Shown piece after piece: positions 1 to 7,371 of a stretch of 64,000 bases of DNA; positions within the stretch are counted from its first letter, which is position 1; the number at the start of each line of letters is the position of its first letter. The notes beneath the pieces were generated by a model. That model saw only the letters and a program-made list of their open reading frames with translations. It did not search any database and was not told where the DNA came from. The DNA is taken from NCBI RefSeq assembly GCF_003014555.1, contig NZ_PYGE01000002.1:1-64000 (forward strand), written 5' to 3'. Both the position numbers and the translations under genes were made by a program. Origin of the DNA: Haloactinopolyspora alba (GTDB lineage: Bacteria > Actinomycetota > Actinomycetes > Jiangellales > Jiangellaceae).

Positions 1-95
1 AGCGCGAAGAACCCCTCACGCACCTCATACGGCAACGCCCTCGGCAATCACAACACCCTCTCCACTAGGCGTTGCTTACACCGATAGATTCCACC

Positions 96-125
96 CCTGG
101 TGACGCGTGCAAAAGCCTGGTGATG
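96..125 (+). repeat. Partial copy of a dispersed intergenic repeat
   Basis: This is two half-units of the form CCTGGTGACGCGTGC / AAAGCCTGGTGATG. They match the 3' part of the longer repeats at 31556-31632 and 51284-51360. The copy lies in the gene-poor first 211 bases, beyond the 3' end of the mycoredoxin gene. I see no convincing gene in positions 1-211; a 28-codon reading frame entering from the left edge and ending at 87 is not recognisable. Confidence 0.5.
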
Positions 126-211
126 GACGGTGACGCTTGCCGAGCCGGCGTCATGGACGGGCGACGTCGGCGGGAACCGCTTCAGGCGCGGGTGGCGCCG
201 GCCGGCCCGCG

Positions 212-469
212 TCAGGCGCCCGCGGTGTCGAGCCCCGCGAGCTTCTCCTTGACCTGCGACACGCTCGGGTTCGTCAGCGCGCTGCCGTCGGCGAAGATCA
301 GGGTCGGGACGGTGGCGTTGCCGTCGTTGACGCTGACGACGAGGTCCGCCGACGCGGGGTCGTCCTCGATGTCGATCTCGTCGAAGGTGATGCCCTCGCG
401 GTTCAGCGCGCTCTTGAGCCGGTGGCAGTACCCGCACCACGACGTGCTGTACATGGCGAAGCTGGACAT
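212..469 (-). CDS. mrx1: Mycoredoxin (glutaredoxin-like, Mrx1 family)
   Basis: This 85-residue thioredoxin-fold protein should reduce mycothiol-mixed disulfides in the cytoplasm, in exchange with mycothiol. The active site CGYC lies at residues 12-15 after a short beta strand. The cis-proline segment TVPT is at about 53-56, and the GG-like helix cap of glutaredoxins is replaced by SALTNPS. The ATG at 469 is preceded by AGGAG with good spacing, which fixes the start. It is divergent from uvrD2, the same pairing as Rv3198A/Rv3198c in M. tuberculosis. A SigR-like promoter candidate lies upstream. The length is typical of the family. Confidence 0.92.
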   Translation of the reverse strand: MSSFAMYSTSWCGYCHRLKSALNREGITFDEIDIEDDPASADLVVSVNDGNATVPTLIFADGSALTNPSVSQVKEKLAGLDTAGA

Positions 470-517
470 CGAACACTCCTGACGGTGGGTCGGCGGACGG
501 ACCGGTACAGACGGTGC

Positions 518-544
518 AACAACGCGCTCGGCGGTGGTTGTTCC
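518..544 (-). promoter_or_regulatory. Candidate SigR/SigH-type promoter of the mycoredoxin gene
   Basis: On the minus strand GGAAC (544-540) is followed after 16 bases by GTT and after 19 bases by a second GTT (GTTGTT, 523-518). The family consensus is GGAA(T/C)-N18/19-GTT. The site lies about 50-75 bp upstream of the start codon. It would fit a disulfide-stress promoter for a mycothiol-linked reductase, but the -35 is not the best variant. Confidence 0.4.
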
Positions 545-605
545 GGCGAGCGAGGGGCGGACGCCGCGTGGAGGGATGTCGGCGCGGGCTGCCAGGATGG
601 GCGCC

Positions 606-2690
606 ATGCATGCTCCCGATGTCCTCGCCGGCCTGGACCCGGAGCAGCGGGATGTCGCCACCGCCCTGACCGGACCGGTCTGCGTCATCGCCGGCGCCGG
701 TACCGGCAAGACGCGCGCCATCACCCACCGCATCGCGCACGGCGTGCTGGCCGGCACCTTCGATCCGCGCCGCACCATGGCGGTGACCTTCACCACCCGC
801 GCCGCCGGCGAGATGCGCGGCCGGCTGCGTGAGCTCGGCGTCGACGGCGTCCAGGCGCGCACGTTCCACTCGGCGGCGCTGCGCCAGGCTCGGTACTTCT
901 GGCCGCAGGTCGCCGGTGCCGACCTGCCCGAGATCAGCCAGAGCAAGCTGCCGCTGGTCGGTTCCGCTGCGGGTCGGTGCCGGGTGCCCACCGAGCGCAC
1001 GGTCCTGCGCGACCTCGCCTCCGAGATCGAGTGGGCGAAGGTCAGCAACGTCCCGGCCGAGTCGTACGCCGCCGCGGCGGCACAGGCGCACCGCGAGGTG
1101 TCGGGCGTCGACCACGAGACCGTGGCGAAGGTCTACGCCGCCTACGAGGACGTCAAGACCGACCGCAACGTGCTCGACATGGAGGACATCCTGCTCGCCG
1201 CGGTCGGACTGATGTCCGGCCATCCGGGCGTGGCCGACGCGGTCAGGGCGCAGTACCACCATTTCGTGGTGGACGAGTACCAGGACGTCTCCCCGGTGCA
1301 GCAGCGGTTGCTCGACCTGTGGCTGGGCGAGCGGGACGACGTGTGCGTGGTGGGCGATCCGGCGCAGACCATCTACTCGTTCGCCGGCGCCCGTCCCGAC
1401 TACCTCACCGGTTTCCCGCAGCGGTACCCGTCGGCGTCGGTCGTCCGGTTGTTCCGCGACTACCGCTCCACGCCGGAGGTCGTGGGTGTGGCCAACTCGG
1501 TGCTGAAGGCCGGGCCGGAGACGTCGAAGGGCGTCGTGCTCGAGGCGCAACGCCCGTCCGGCCCGGCGCCGTCGTTCGTCGAGCACTCCGACGAGCTGGC
1601 CGAGGCGGCCTGGGTCGCGGGCGAGATCTCGAAGCTCGTCGCCGCCGGCACCCCGCCGCGAGAGATCGCGGTGCTGTTCCGCGTCAACGCGCAGTCCGAG
1701 GCGTACGAGCAGGCGCTGGCCGAGGCCGGCGTGACGTACGTGGTCCGCGGTGCGGAGCGGTTCTTCGACCGCGCCGAGGTCAGGCAGGCGGCGATGATGC
1801 TCCGGGCCGCCGCCCGCTCCGCGGACTCCGCGCCGGATGCGCCGGACGCCGCTGCCGCGACGGCGGCGGTGCTGGCGTCGGCGGGGTGGTCGTCCTCGCC
1901 GCCGGCCGGCGGCGCCACGCGTGAACGGTGGGAGTCCCTCGCCGCGGTGGTCGCGCTGGCCGAGGAGGTCGTCGCCGCCCGGCCGGACGCCCGGCTCGAG
2001 GACGTGGTCGCCGAGCTGGAGGCGCGCGCGAACGCCCAGCACGCCCCGGTCGCCGACGGTGTCACGCTGGCGTCGCTGCACTCGGCCAAGGGGCTGGAAT
2101 GGGACGCGGTGTTCGTGGTGGGCTGCCACGAGGGCACCCTGCCGCTGACCCATGCCGAGACGGCGGTCCAGGTGGAGGAGGAACGGCGGCTGCTGTACGT
2201 CGGCGTCACCCGGGCGCGTGAGCACGTGACCGTCTCGTGGTCGTTGTCGCGCCAGCCGGGTGGCCGCGCCAGCCGCAGGCCCAGCCGGTTCCTCGACGGC
2301 GTGCGCCCGAACGGTGTCGCTCGCACCGATCGTTCCGGCAGCGACGGCGTCGCCCGCCGGAACCGGAAGAGCCGGGCGCCGGCGCGGTGCCGGGTATGCG
2401 GGTCGACGTTGACCGAGGCCGTCGACCGCAAACTTGGCCGGTGCGGCAGTTGTCCGTCGTCGGTGGACGAGGAGCTGTTCGAGCGGCTGCGGGCGTGGCG
2501 GCTCGAACGCGCCCAGGAGCAGAAGGTGCCGGCGTACGTCGTGTTCACCGACGCCACGCTGACGGTCATCGCTGAGAACAGGCCGTCCGACGAGTCCGAG
2601 CTGGCGGCGTTGCCGGGTGTGGGCCGAACCAAGCTGGAACGGTACGGCGAGGACGTCCTCGAGCTCTGCCGCGTTTCCGCCGAAGAATGA
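606..2690 (+). CDS. uvrD2: ATP-dependent DNA helicase UvrD2 with HRDC domain
   Basis: This is a superfamily 1A 3'-5' helicase for DNA repair, 694 residues from the ATG at 606. AGGA stands about 8 bases upstream; in-frame ATGs at 576 and 597 are alternatives. Motif I GAGTGKT is at residues 30-36, Walker B VVDEYQD lies near 220, and motif VI VGVTRAREHV near 535. A tetracysteine pair (CRVC...CGSC) near 590-615 is followed by an HRDC domain over the last 75 residues. That tail is the signature of mycobacterial UvrD2 rather than UvrD1/PcrA. It is divergent from the mycoredoxin gene, and whiB7 follows downstream. Confidence 0.93.
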   Translation: MHAPDVLAGLDPEQRDVATALTGPVCVIAGAGTGKTRAITHRIAHGVLAGTFDPRRTMAVTFTTRAAGEMRGRLRELGVDGVQARTFHSAALRQARYFWPQVAGADLPEISQSKLPLVGSAAGRCRVPTERTVLRDLASEIEWAKVSNVPAESYAAAAAQAHREVSGVDHETVAKVYAAYEDVKTDRNVLDMEDILLAAVGLMSGHPGVADAVRAQYHHFVVDEYQDVSPVQQRLLDLWLGERDDVCVVGDPAQTIYSFAGARPDYLTGFPQRYPSASVVRLFRDYRSTPEVVGVANSVLKAGPETSKGVVLEAQRPSGPAPSFVEHSDELAEAAWVAGEISKLVAAGTPPREIAVLFRVNAQSEAYEQALAEAGVTYVVRGAERFFDRAEVRQAAMMLRAAARSADSAPDAPDAAAATAAVLASAGWSSSPPAGGATRERWESLAAVVALAEEVVAARPDARLEDVVAELEARANAQHAPVADGVTLASLHSAKGLEWDAVFVVGCHEGTLPLTHAETAVQVEEERRLLYVGVTRAREHVTVSWSLSRQPGGRASRRPSRFLDGVRPNGVARTDRSGSDGVARRNRKSRAPARCRVCGSTLTEAVDRKLGRCGSCPSSVDEELFERLRAWRLERAQEQKVPAYVVFTDATLTVIAENRPSDESELAALPGVGRTKLERYGEDVLELCRVSAEE

Positions 2691-2692
2691 CC

Positions 2693-2733
2693 CAAAAAAT
2701 ATGTTGCCCCTTACACATCATCCTGCTTAACAT
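2693..2733 (+). promoter_or_regulatory. Probable whiB7 promoter with AT-rich upstream element
   Basis: A-rich AAAAAATAT lies immediately upstream of a TTGCCC -35 (2704-2709), followed after 18 bases by TAACAT (2728-2733) as -10. In mycobacteria, WhiB7 bound to the primary sigma factor uses its AT-hook on an AT-rich element just upstream of the -35 of its own promoter. The arrangement here is the same. A 9-bp hairpin (2739-2747 with 2753-2761) follows in the leader. Confidence 0.6.
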
Positions 2734-2813
2734 GTCTGCGCGCGTGGTTGGTCCACGCGCGGACGAGCCGGAGAGCCCGGTTCCGCACTGACACCGAGAG
2801 GAGGGCCGGAAAC

Positions 2814-3032
2814 ATGACCACGACGCTGAATCAGACAACCAGCCGCCGCGCGTTCGCTGACGACCGCGCCCTCAGCGGTGTCGCGTCCCGGGACATGGTG
2901 CGCCTTCTGGCGCCCGTCGACGCTCCGTCGACGGGAGAAGTGCGTCCGTACGCCCCGGCGATCCGGATCGCACACGTCGGCGACGTTGCCAAGGACGGCG
3001 TGCGTGTCCGCACCTGGAGTCCACCGGTCTGA
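2814..3032 (+). CDS. Upstream ORF in the whiB7 leader
   Basis: A 72-codon reading frame begins with ATG after a strong GAGGAGGG site and ends with TGA at 3030-3032. I recognise no domain. The peptide is Arg/Val-rich near its end (VRVRTWSPPV). Its stop codon lies inside the first of two alternative RNA hairpins that precede whiB7. Its likely role is therefore to couple ribosome movement to transcription attenuation rather than to make a functional protein. Leader ORFs of this sort are known for whiB7/wblC in mycobacteria and streptomycetes. The length and start are inferred from the ribosome binding site only. Confidence 0.6.
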   Translation: MTTTLNQTTSRRAFADDRALSGVASRDMVRLLAPVDAPSTGEVRPYAPAIRIAHVGDVAKDGVRVRTWSPPV

Positions 3033-3098
3033 CTCATGACAAGACCGGCACCTTCCAGGCCGCGGACTCCCACACCGGGATCCGCGGCCTTTTTCTTT
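3013..3098 (+). terminator. whiB7 leader attenuator: intrinsic terminator with competing hairpin
   Basis: The terminator is a perfect 10-bp stem, AGGCCGCGGA (3057-3066) with TCCGCGGCCT (3081-3090), followed by TTTTTCTTTG. The competing structure is a 7-bp hairpin, CCGGTCT (3024-3030) with AGACCGG (3042-3048), extended outward by CCTGGA (3013-3018) with TCCAGG (3054-3059). That outer arm takes up three bases of the terminator's rising arm, so the two structures should exclude each other. The uORF stop codon sits within the competing hairpin. This is a regulatory attenuator, not an end-of-operon terminator, because whiB7 begins 40 bases later. Confidence 0.75.
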
Positions 3099-3137
3099 GC
3101 CCGATGACGACAGCGGAAGGGAGGTGACGGAAGACTC

Positions 3138-3413
3138 ATGATGTTGACCAGCGTTCTCGACGGCGCCGTGGCGACCGAGCACGACATCCCGTGCCGGATG
3201 GACCCCGAGCTGTGGTTCGCCGAGTCGCCGGCTGACGTGGAACGCGCCAAGGAACTGTGCCGGCAGTGCCCCGTACGGGAGCAGTGCCTGGCCGGTGCCA
3301 TGGAGCGGGCGGAGCCCTGGGGCGTATGGGGAGGCGAGCTGTTCGTGTCCGGAGTCGTGGTGGCGCGCAAGCGCCCGCGCGGCCGGCCACGCAAGAACGA
3401 GATCGCCGCCTGA
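3138..3413 (+). CDS. whiB7: WhiB7 redox/antibiotic-response transcription factor
   Basis: This 91-residue WhiB-family protein would bind a [4Fe-4S] cluster and the primary sigma factor to switch on antibiotic-resistance genes. Cluster cysteines are C19, C41, C44 and C50 (CxxC then C). The turn GVWGGE is at 62-67 and an AT-hook PRGRPRK at 80-86. The AT-hook separates WhiB7 from other WhiB proteins. GGGAGGTGA precedes the start; the ATG at 3141 is an alternative. It sits behind an uORF and an intrinsic attenuator, and between UvrD2 and an AarF-like gene as in M. tuberculosis. Confidence 0.93.
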   Translation: MMLTSVLDGAVATEHDIPCRMDPELWFAESPADVERAKELCRQCPVREQCLAGAMERAEPWGVWGGELFVSGVVVARKRPRGRPRKNEIAA

Positions 3414-3622
3414 TCGGCACCGGGACCGGGCCCGGCAACCTCCGACCCGGGCGGCACGACGACCTCGGCGGCAACGGCCGACGCCGCCGGTGGAGCCGCG
3501 TCAGTGCAGGCGAGCCGCCTGCGACCGGGCAGACGACGGAAGGACCTCACGTGGTGCACACGTACGACGCCGCGAACGGCGTGACTCGATCCACCGAAGC
3601 GACGACCATCAGGAGCATCGAC

Positions 3623-3805
3623 ATGCATCTCATCAACGAAGCCCTCGCTCGGGCGCAGCATACCGAGCGACTCGACGTCGCCGAACGGGAGCGGCAGGCC
3701 CATCGTGTCGTGGCGACACGCCGGCTGCAGCGCAGGGCGGCGCGTGCCGCTCGGCGTGCGCGCCGGCTCGCCAACGCGGCGGTGGTCATGGACACCCGCT
3801 CATAA
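3623..3805 (+). CDS. Small basic protein of unknown function
   Basis: This is a 60-residue protein that starts at an ATG 7 bases after AGGAG. It begins MHLINEALARAQ and continues as an Arg/Ala-rich amphipathic helix (RRLQRRAARAARRARRLA), so it is strongly basic. It has no membrane segment, cysteines or recognised domain. Comparable short basic proteins are common next to regulatory genes in actinobacteria, but I cannot name a function. It is about 210 bp downstream of whiB7 on the same strand. The 3414-3622 gap shows nothing else that I can support. Confidence 0.6.
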   Translation: MHLINEALARAQHTERLDVAERERQAHRVVATRRLQRRAARAARRARRLANAAVVMDTRS

Positions 3806-3965
3806 GCCGACCCGGCGACGACACCGGTACGACGCGGACGCACGGGGCGTCCTGGCGCATCGGCCCATGCGATCATGGGTAGCCGATGCGACAGGCGCCC
3901 CGTGCGTCTTCACGCTGGTGTGGATCGAGTTCGACGGCGGCGCCGTCGGTCGCGTGGGAGGACGA

Positions 3966-4130
3966 GTGCCCGAGACGGTGACATGCATGTACTGCGGCAC
4001 GGTCGCGCTGGGACGGCCGCTGGAGTGGGTGAGCAGCGTCGAGGGTGGTCGTACCGTGTACTACTGCCCACGCTGTGCGCGGGACAATCTGCGCGCCATC
4101 GAGGCGCGGCTGGATTCGTCGTGGTGGTAA
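3966..4130 (+). CDS. Small zinc-ribbon-like protein
   Basis: This 54-residue protein starts at a GTG just after GGGAGGAC. Two CxxC knuckles (CMYC at residues 7-10 and CPRC at 34-37) frame a short sheet with LEWVSSVEGGRTVYYC. It ends DSSWW after RDNLRAIEARLD. The layout is that of a four-cysteine zinc ribbon, common as a stand-alone microprotein in actinobacteria. A partner is unknown. It is convergent with the AarF-like gene, whose 3' end is 14 bases away. Confidence 0.65.
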   Translation: MPETVTCMYCGTVALGRPLEWVSSVEGGRTVYYCPRCARDNLRAIEARLDSSWW

Positions 4131-4143
4131 TGGCGGCCGGTGA

Positions 4144-5457
4144 TCACTCGGCGGCGAATCCGGGCAGCCACCGTTCGAGCTCGGATCGGAACGGCGCCTC
4201 GCAGTCCAGCTGCGACAGCACTCCGATGCCGCCGATCCAGACCCGATGGATGAGCATGTACGACGGCGGCAGGTTCAGCTTGAGCCCGATAGTGTAGCCG
4301 GGCCGACGCGGGTCGTTGATCCGGGCGAACTGTTCGCGCATCCACGGCCGGGAGAAGTGGAATGTCTCGTTGCGCGCCGGTTCGAGGAACGGCGCGAGGT
4401 AGTCGTAGAGGTCGTCCGGGGCGAGGTCGATGTGCGACTTGACGAACCCCTCGTCGCGGAGGCCGTCCAGCATGGCTTCCGCGTCGCCGTTCAGCGCGCG
4501 TCGCATCAGTTGCCCGATGGACGGCGGAAGCCCTTCGGGCAACCTCGCGACGGCGCCGTAGTCGAGGACGCCGAGCCGGCCGTCGTCGGTGATGCGGTAG
4601 TTGCCCGGGTGCGGATCGGCGTGCAGCAGCCCGGCGCGGGCCGGACCGGAGAACAGGAACCGCACGTAGAGCATCCCGGCGCGGTCCCGCTCTGCCTGGG
4701 TGCCTTCGGCGATGACGTGCGCCAGCGGCCGCCCGTCCAGCCACCGCGCGATCAGGACCTGCTCGTGGCCCTCGATCAGCTCGGGCACCGCGAACTCGGG
4801 GTCGTTCTCGTAGGCGAGGGCGAAGCCGTCATGCGCGTCGGCTTCCATGCGGTAGTCGAGCTCTTCGACCATGCGGTCGTGCAGCTCTTCGACCAGCGCC
4901 TTGGTGTCCATGCCGGGCACCAGGTGACCGAGGGAGCGGCCGAGCCGCGCGACCTGGCGCAGGTCCGCGCGTAGGGCCTCGCCGGCGCCGGGGTACTGGA
5001 TCTTGACGGCGACGGTGCGGCCGTCGTGCCAGACGGCCTTGTGCACCTGGCCGATGGACGCGGCGGCGGCCGGTGTGTCGTCGAAGCTGCGGAACCGCTC
5101 GCGCCAGTGGTCGCCGAGGTTGTCGGCGAGGACCTGGTGGACGGTCTCGGGTGCCATCGGGGGCGCGGCTTCCTGGAGCTTGGTGAGCGTCGCCCGGTAC
5201 GGGCCCACGACCTCTTCGGGCATGCCGGCCTCGATGACCGACAGCGTCTGCCCGAACTTCATCGCGCCGCCCTTGAGCTCACCGAGCACGCGGAAGACGT
5301 GTTCGGCCGTGCGCTGCTGGACCTCCAGGCCGACCGACTCGGCGGACTTGCCGCCGAGCCGCCGCCCGAGGCCGAGTGTGGCCCGCCCGGCTGCTCCGAT
5401 GGGCAGCGTGGCGAGCCGGAAGGCCCGGTTGACGGAGTTGCGTGGCGGATCGCTCAC
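4144..5457 (-). CDS. AarF/UbiB (ABC1) family atypical kinase
   Basis: This is a 437-residue member of the ABC1/UbiB protein-kinase-like family. Family motifs are present: the KxGQ motif in MKFGQTLS (about residues 66-73), the Ala-rich nucleotide loop AAASIGQVHKA, the VAVKIQYPG lysine, the HADPHPGNY catalytic segment and LDYG in place of DFG. Family members bind nucleotide and affect lipid-quinone metabolism. In M. tuberculosis the equivalent gene is next to whiB7, and some members are WhiB7-linked in antibiotic tolerance. It uses a GTG start with only a weak ribosome site. The ThiF-like gene is 21 bp upstream on the same strand. Confidence 0.88.
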   Translation of the reverse strand: MSDPPRNSVNRAFRLATLPIGAAGRATLGLGRRLGGKSAESVGLEVQQRTAEHVFRVLGELKGGAMKFGQTLSVIEAGMPEEVVGPYRATLTKLQEAAPPMAPETVHQVLADNLGDHWRERFRSFDDTPAAAASIGQVHKAVWHDGRTVAVKIQYPGAGEALRADLRQVARLGRSLGHLVPGMDTKALVEELHDRMVEELDYRMEADAHDGFALAYENDPEFAVPELIEGHEQVLIARWLDGRPLAHVIAEGTQAERDRAGMLYVRFLFSGPARAGLLHADPHPGNYRITDDGRLGVLDYGAVARLPEGLPPSIGQLMRRALNGDAEAMLDGLRDEGFVKSHIDLAPDDLYDYLAPFLEPARNETFHFSRPWMREQFARINDPRRPGYTIGLKLNLPPSYMLIHRVWIGGIGVLSQLDCEAPFRSELERWLPGFAAE

Positions 5458-5478
5458 CGTTCCATTGTGCCGTGACGG

Positions 5479-6510
5479 TCACGTCCACCCACAGCCGCAC
5501 GCCGGGTGCCGGCTCCAACTGCGTCGCCGGGGGAGGCCGTAGGGCGATGTCACCTCGATGGTGCCGTCGACGGCGGCCGCCGCGTGCCCGTCGAGGTGCG
5601 CCAGCAGCTGCGCGGTCGCGATACCCGCGACGGTGGCGGCGGTGGCGGCGTCGCACGCCGGCGCGGGCGGTGGCCGGCGGGTGTACGAGTCGAGGGCGAG
5701 CGGCCAGTGCGGGTCGTGGTCGGTGCGGTGCAGGTCGTGGCAGCGCAGGCAGGACGAGACGCCGGGCAGGACCAGGGGGCCGACGACGCCGGTGGTCTCG
5801 ACGACCAGGACGCGCAGGTGAGCGACGCCGTGGCGGATCAGATCCGCGGCCTCGTTCTGCTCCGCGCCGGGAGCGTCGACGAGGATGGCGGCGTCCGGCT
5901 GCGCCGTCGTGTCGCCCGCGGCCGCCGACGGCGGTGGGGAGGTGATGCGGTCCGCGCGGATGGCGTGCTCGAGTGCGGCGCGGCGGGTCCGCCCGACCGC
6001 GCCGGGCCGATGACCGCCGGGGACCACGTCGTCGTCGCGGACCGCCGTGGTGTCGTGGACGACGACGTCGCCGACCCCGCTCGCGGCGAGAAGCCGGGCG
6101 ACCTGGGCGCCGACGCGACCGGCTCCGTGGACGTCGACGCGCACGCGGCCGCGGCCGTCGAGTGCGGCGACGCCGCCGTCGGGCTCGGCGCCGCGCAGCG
6201 CGATGCTGGACAGCTCCGGCTGGGCACGAGCGACGGTCACGGGCTGCGGGCAGGTGTCGGCGTCGACCGCGACGCCCGCCGACAACACCGTGTCGACCAA
6301 CCGGTCGGCGACGGCTCGCTCGGCACCGAGCTCGGCGGCCAGCTCCCGCAGCGCGCGGACGTCGTACCGGCCGGTCATCTCGCCGAGGAGGGCCGCTTCG
6401 ACCGCGCCGAGCCCGTCGAGGACGACGCCGGCCGTGTCGGTGAGACCGAACTGCAGGGTCGTCCGGTCTCGCCAGGTTCGGCTCAGCGCTGGATGCAGGA
6501 GTGGACGCAC
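5479..6510 (-). CDS. ThiF/cyclodehydratase-like protein (TOMM-type), orphan
   Basis: This 343-residue protein resembles the E1-like (ThiF) fold seen in precursor-peptide-binding subunits of thiazole/oxazole cyclodehydratases. Visible features are a Rossmann segment VDVHGAGRVGAQVARLLAASGVGDVVVHD (split in the text: VDVHGAGRVGAQV at about residue 122), a CLRC pair near 257 and a closing CGCGW. The four cysteines probably hold zinc. A catalytic adenylation Arg/Asp set is not obvious. It lies just upstream of the AarF-like gene, and a homologue holds that place in M. tuberculosis (Rv3196). No precursor peptide or YcaO protein is nearby, so a peptide-modifying role is not supported here. It starts with GTG. 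Confidence 0.7.
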   Translation of the reverse strand: MRPLLHPALSRTWRDRTTLQFGLTDTAGVVLDGLGAVEAALLGEMTGRYDVRALRELAAELGAERAVADRLVDTVLSAGVAVDADTCPQPVTVARAQPELSSIALRGAEPDGGVAALDGRGRVRVDVHGAGRVGAQVARLLAASGVGDVVVHDTTAVRDDDVVPGGHRPGAVGRTRRAALEHAIRADRITSPPPSAAAGDTTAQPDAAILVDAPGAEQNEAADLIRHGVAHLRVLVVETTGVVGPLVLPGVSSCLRCHDLHRTDHDPHWPLALDSYTRRPPPAPACDAATAATVAGIATAQLLAHLDGHAAAAVDGTIEVTSPYGLPRRRSWSRHPACGCGWT

Positions 6511-6549
6511 GGGCCCATCATGGCTCGGATCCGCCGCGAGCGCGTCTCG

Positions 6550-7328
6550 ATGTCCACAGGTTATCCACAGGCTGGAGCGCGGTTTCGGCGCAGATGTGCG
6601 CCGGGAAAGGCGTCAGGCTTTCCCGAGGATGCGGTTGAGGTTCGTGGAACAGGTCGGGCAGGTCGCCTTCGCCATCCGGGTGCCCTTGTCGTTGACGGTG
6701 ACCTCACCGGTCGCCTCACGCTTCTGCTTGCACTTCACACAGTAGAACTCGCCGGTGTAGGTGTCCGTCATCGTGGGTTCCTTTCCTCCGGGGCGCGGGG
6801 CGTCACAAGCGCAGACCAAACGCCGAGAACTGCTGTCACAGTACGGGAGAAAGGTGCGGCACGCAGGGAAAACGCGTTTCGCGGCCGCACGGTGCCGGAG
6901 AAACGTACGGCGGGGCCCCAGTTCCGCTGACCTCGCGCGCGCTTCCCCCGGGTGGCGCGCGGGTCATCGTTTTCCGAAGCCCCGCCGAACGGGATCAGGC
7001 GAGTGAAGCCCGGGATGGAAGGCTGCAACTCGCCCTACATGTCATTCAACGTACGGCAATCAGTGTCTGACGGCAACATGAACACGGAGATTCCGTCCCA
7101 AGCCTGTGGATAACTGTGTGGACGACATGTGCAGGGTCGGCCACTCGCTGTGGAACCGCGGTGCATACCCTGTTGACGGCTTGCCAGCTGCGCGTTGTTT
7201 GACCTCTCTACCTGCAACGATGCCGTCCTCGACGGATGTGAGGACCGATCGGAGCAGGGGCCCGCGGACGACGATCACCGGCCGCCGCTACCGGTTGGTA
7301 GCCGACCTGCGAGGAAACGTTGTCCACA
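6550..7328. other. Group of DnaA-box-like 9-mers around a long intergenic region
   Basis: There are five 9-mers close to the actinobacterial DnaA box TTGTCCACA. ATGTCCACA (6550) and TTATCCACA (6561) lie upstream of the ThiF-like gene. TGTGGATAA (7105) and TGTGGACGA (7117) lie in the gap, and a perfect TTGTCCACA is at 7320. Two sit as close pairs 11-12 bp apart. The 600-bp gap 6772-7371 has no gene that I can support. No dnaA or dnaN is near, so this is not the canonical oriC. Confidence 0.5.
6613..6771 (-). CDS. DUF5679 zinc-ribbon protein
   Basis: This 52-residue protein (MTDTYTGEFYCVKCKQKRE...) has CVKC at residues 11-14 and CPTC at about 39-42, forming a small treble-clef or ribbon zinc site. 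It ends in the basic tail NLNRILGKA. It matches the short actinobacterial DUF5679 family, whose function is unknown. The ATG at 6771 has AGGAAAGGAA upstream. It stands alone between the ThiF-like gene and a long non-coding stretch. Confidence 0.82.
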   Translation of the reverse strand: MTDTYTGEFYCVKCKQKREATGEVTVNDKGTRMAKATCPTCSTNLNRILGKA

Positions 7329-7371
7329 GCACATCCACGCGATTCGGGGCAACCGGGGTTACTGTGCAGTC

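Noticed and set aside
1-87. Possible transposase or other gene end at the left edge
   Set aside because: Twenty-eight codons remain open in one plus-strand frame, but no recognisable motif or terminal repeat is present.
48-2225. Long minus-strand open frame covering mrx1 and uvrD2
   Set aside because: It overlaps two recognisable genes in other frames and encodes a composition-biased Arg/Gly/Val-rich sequence.
6550-7328. Chromosomal replication origin
   Set aside because: DnaA-box-like 9-mers are present, but there is no dnaA, dnaN, gyrB or rpmH nearby and the number of boxes is low for an actinobacterial oriC.
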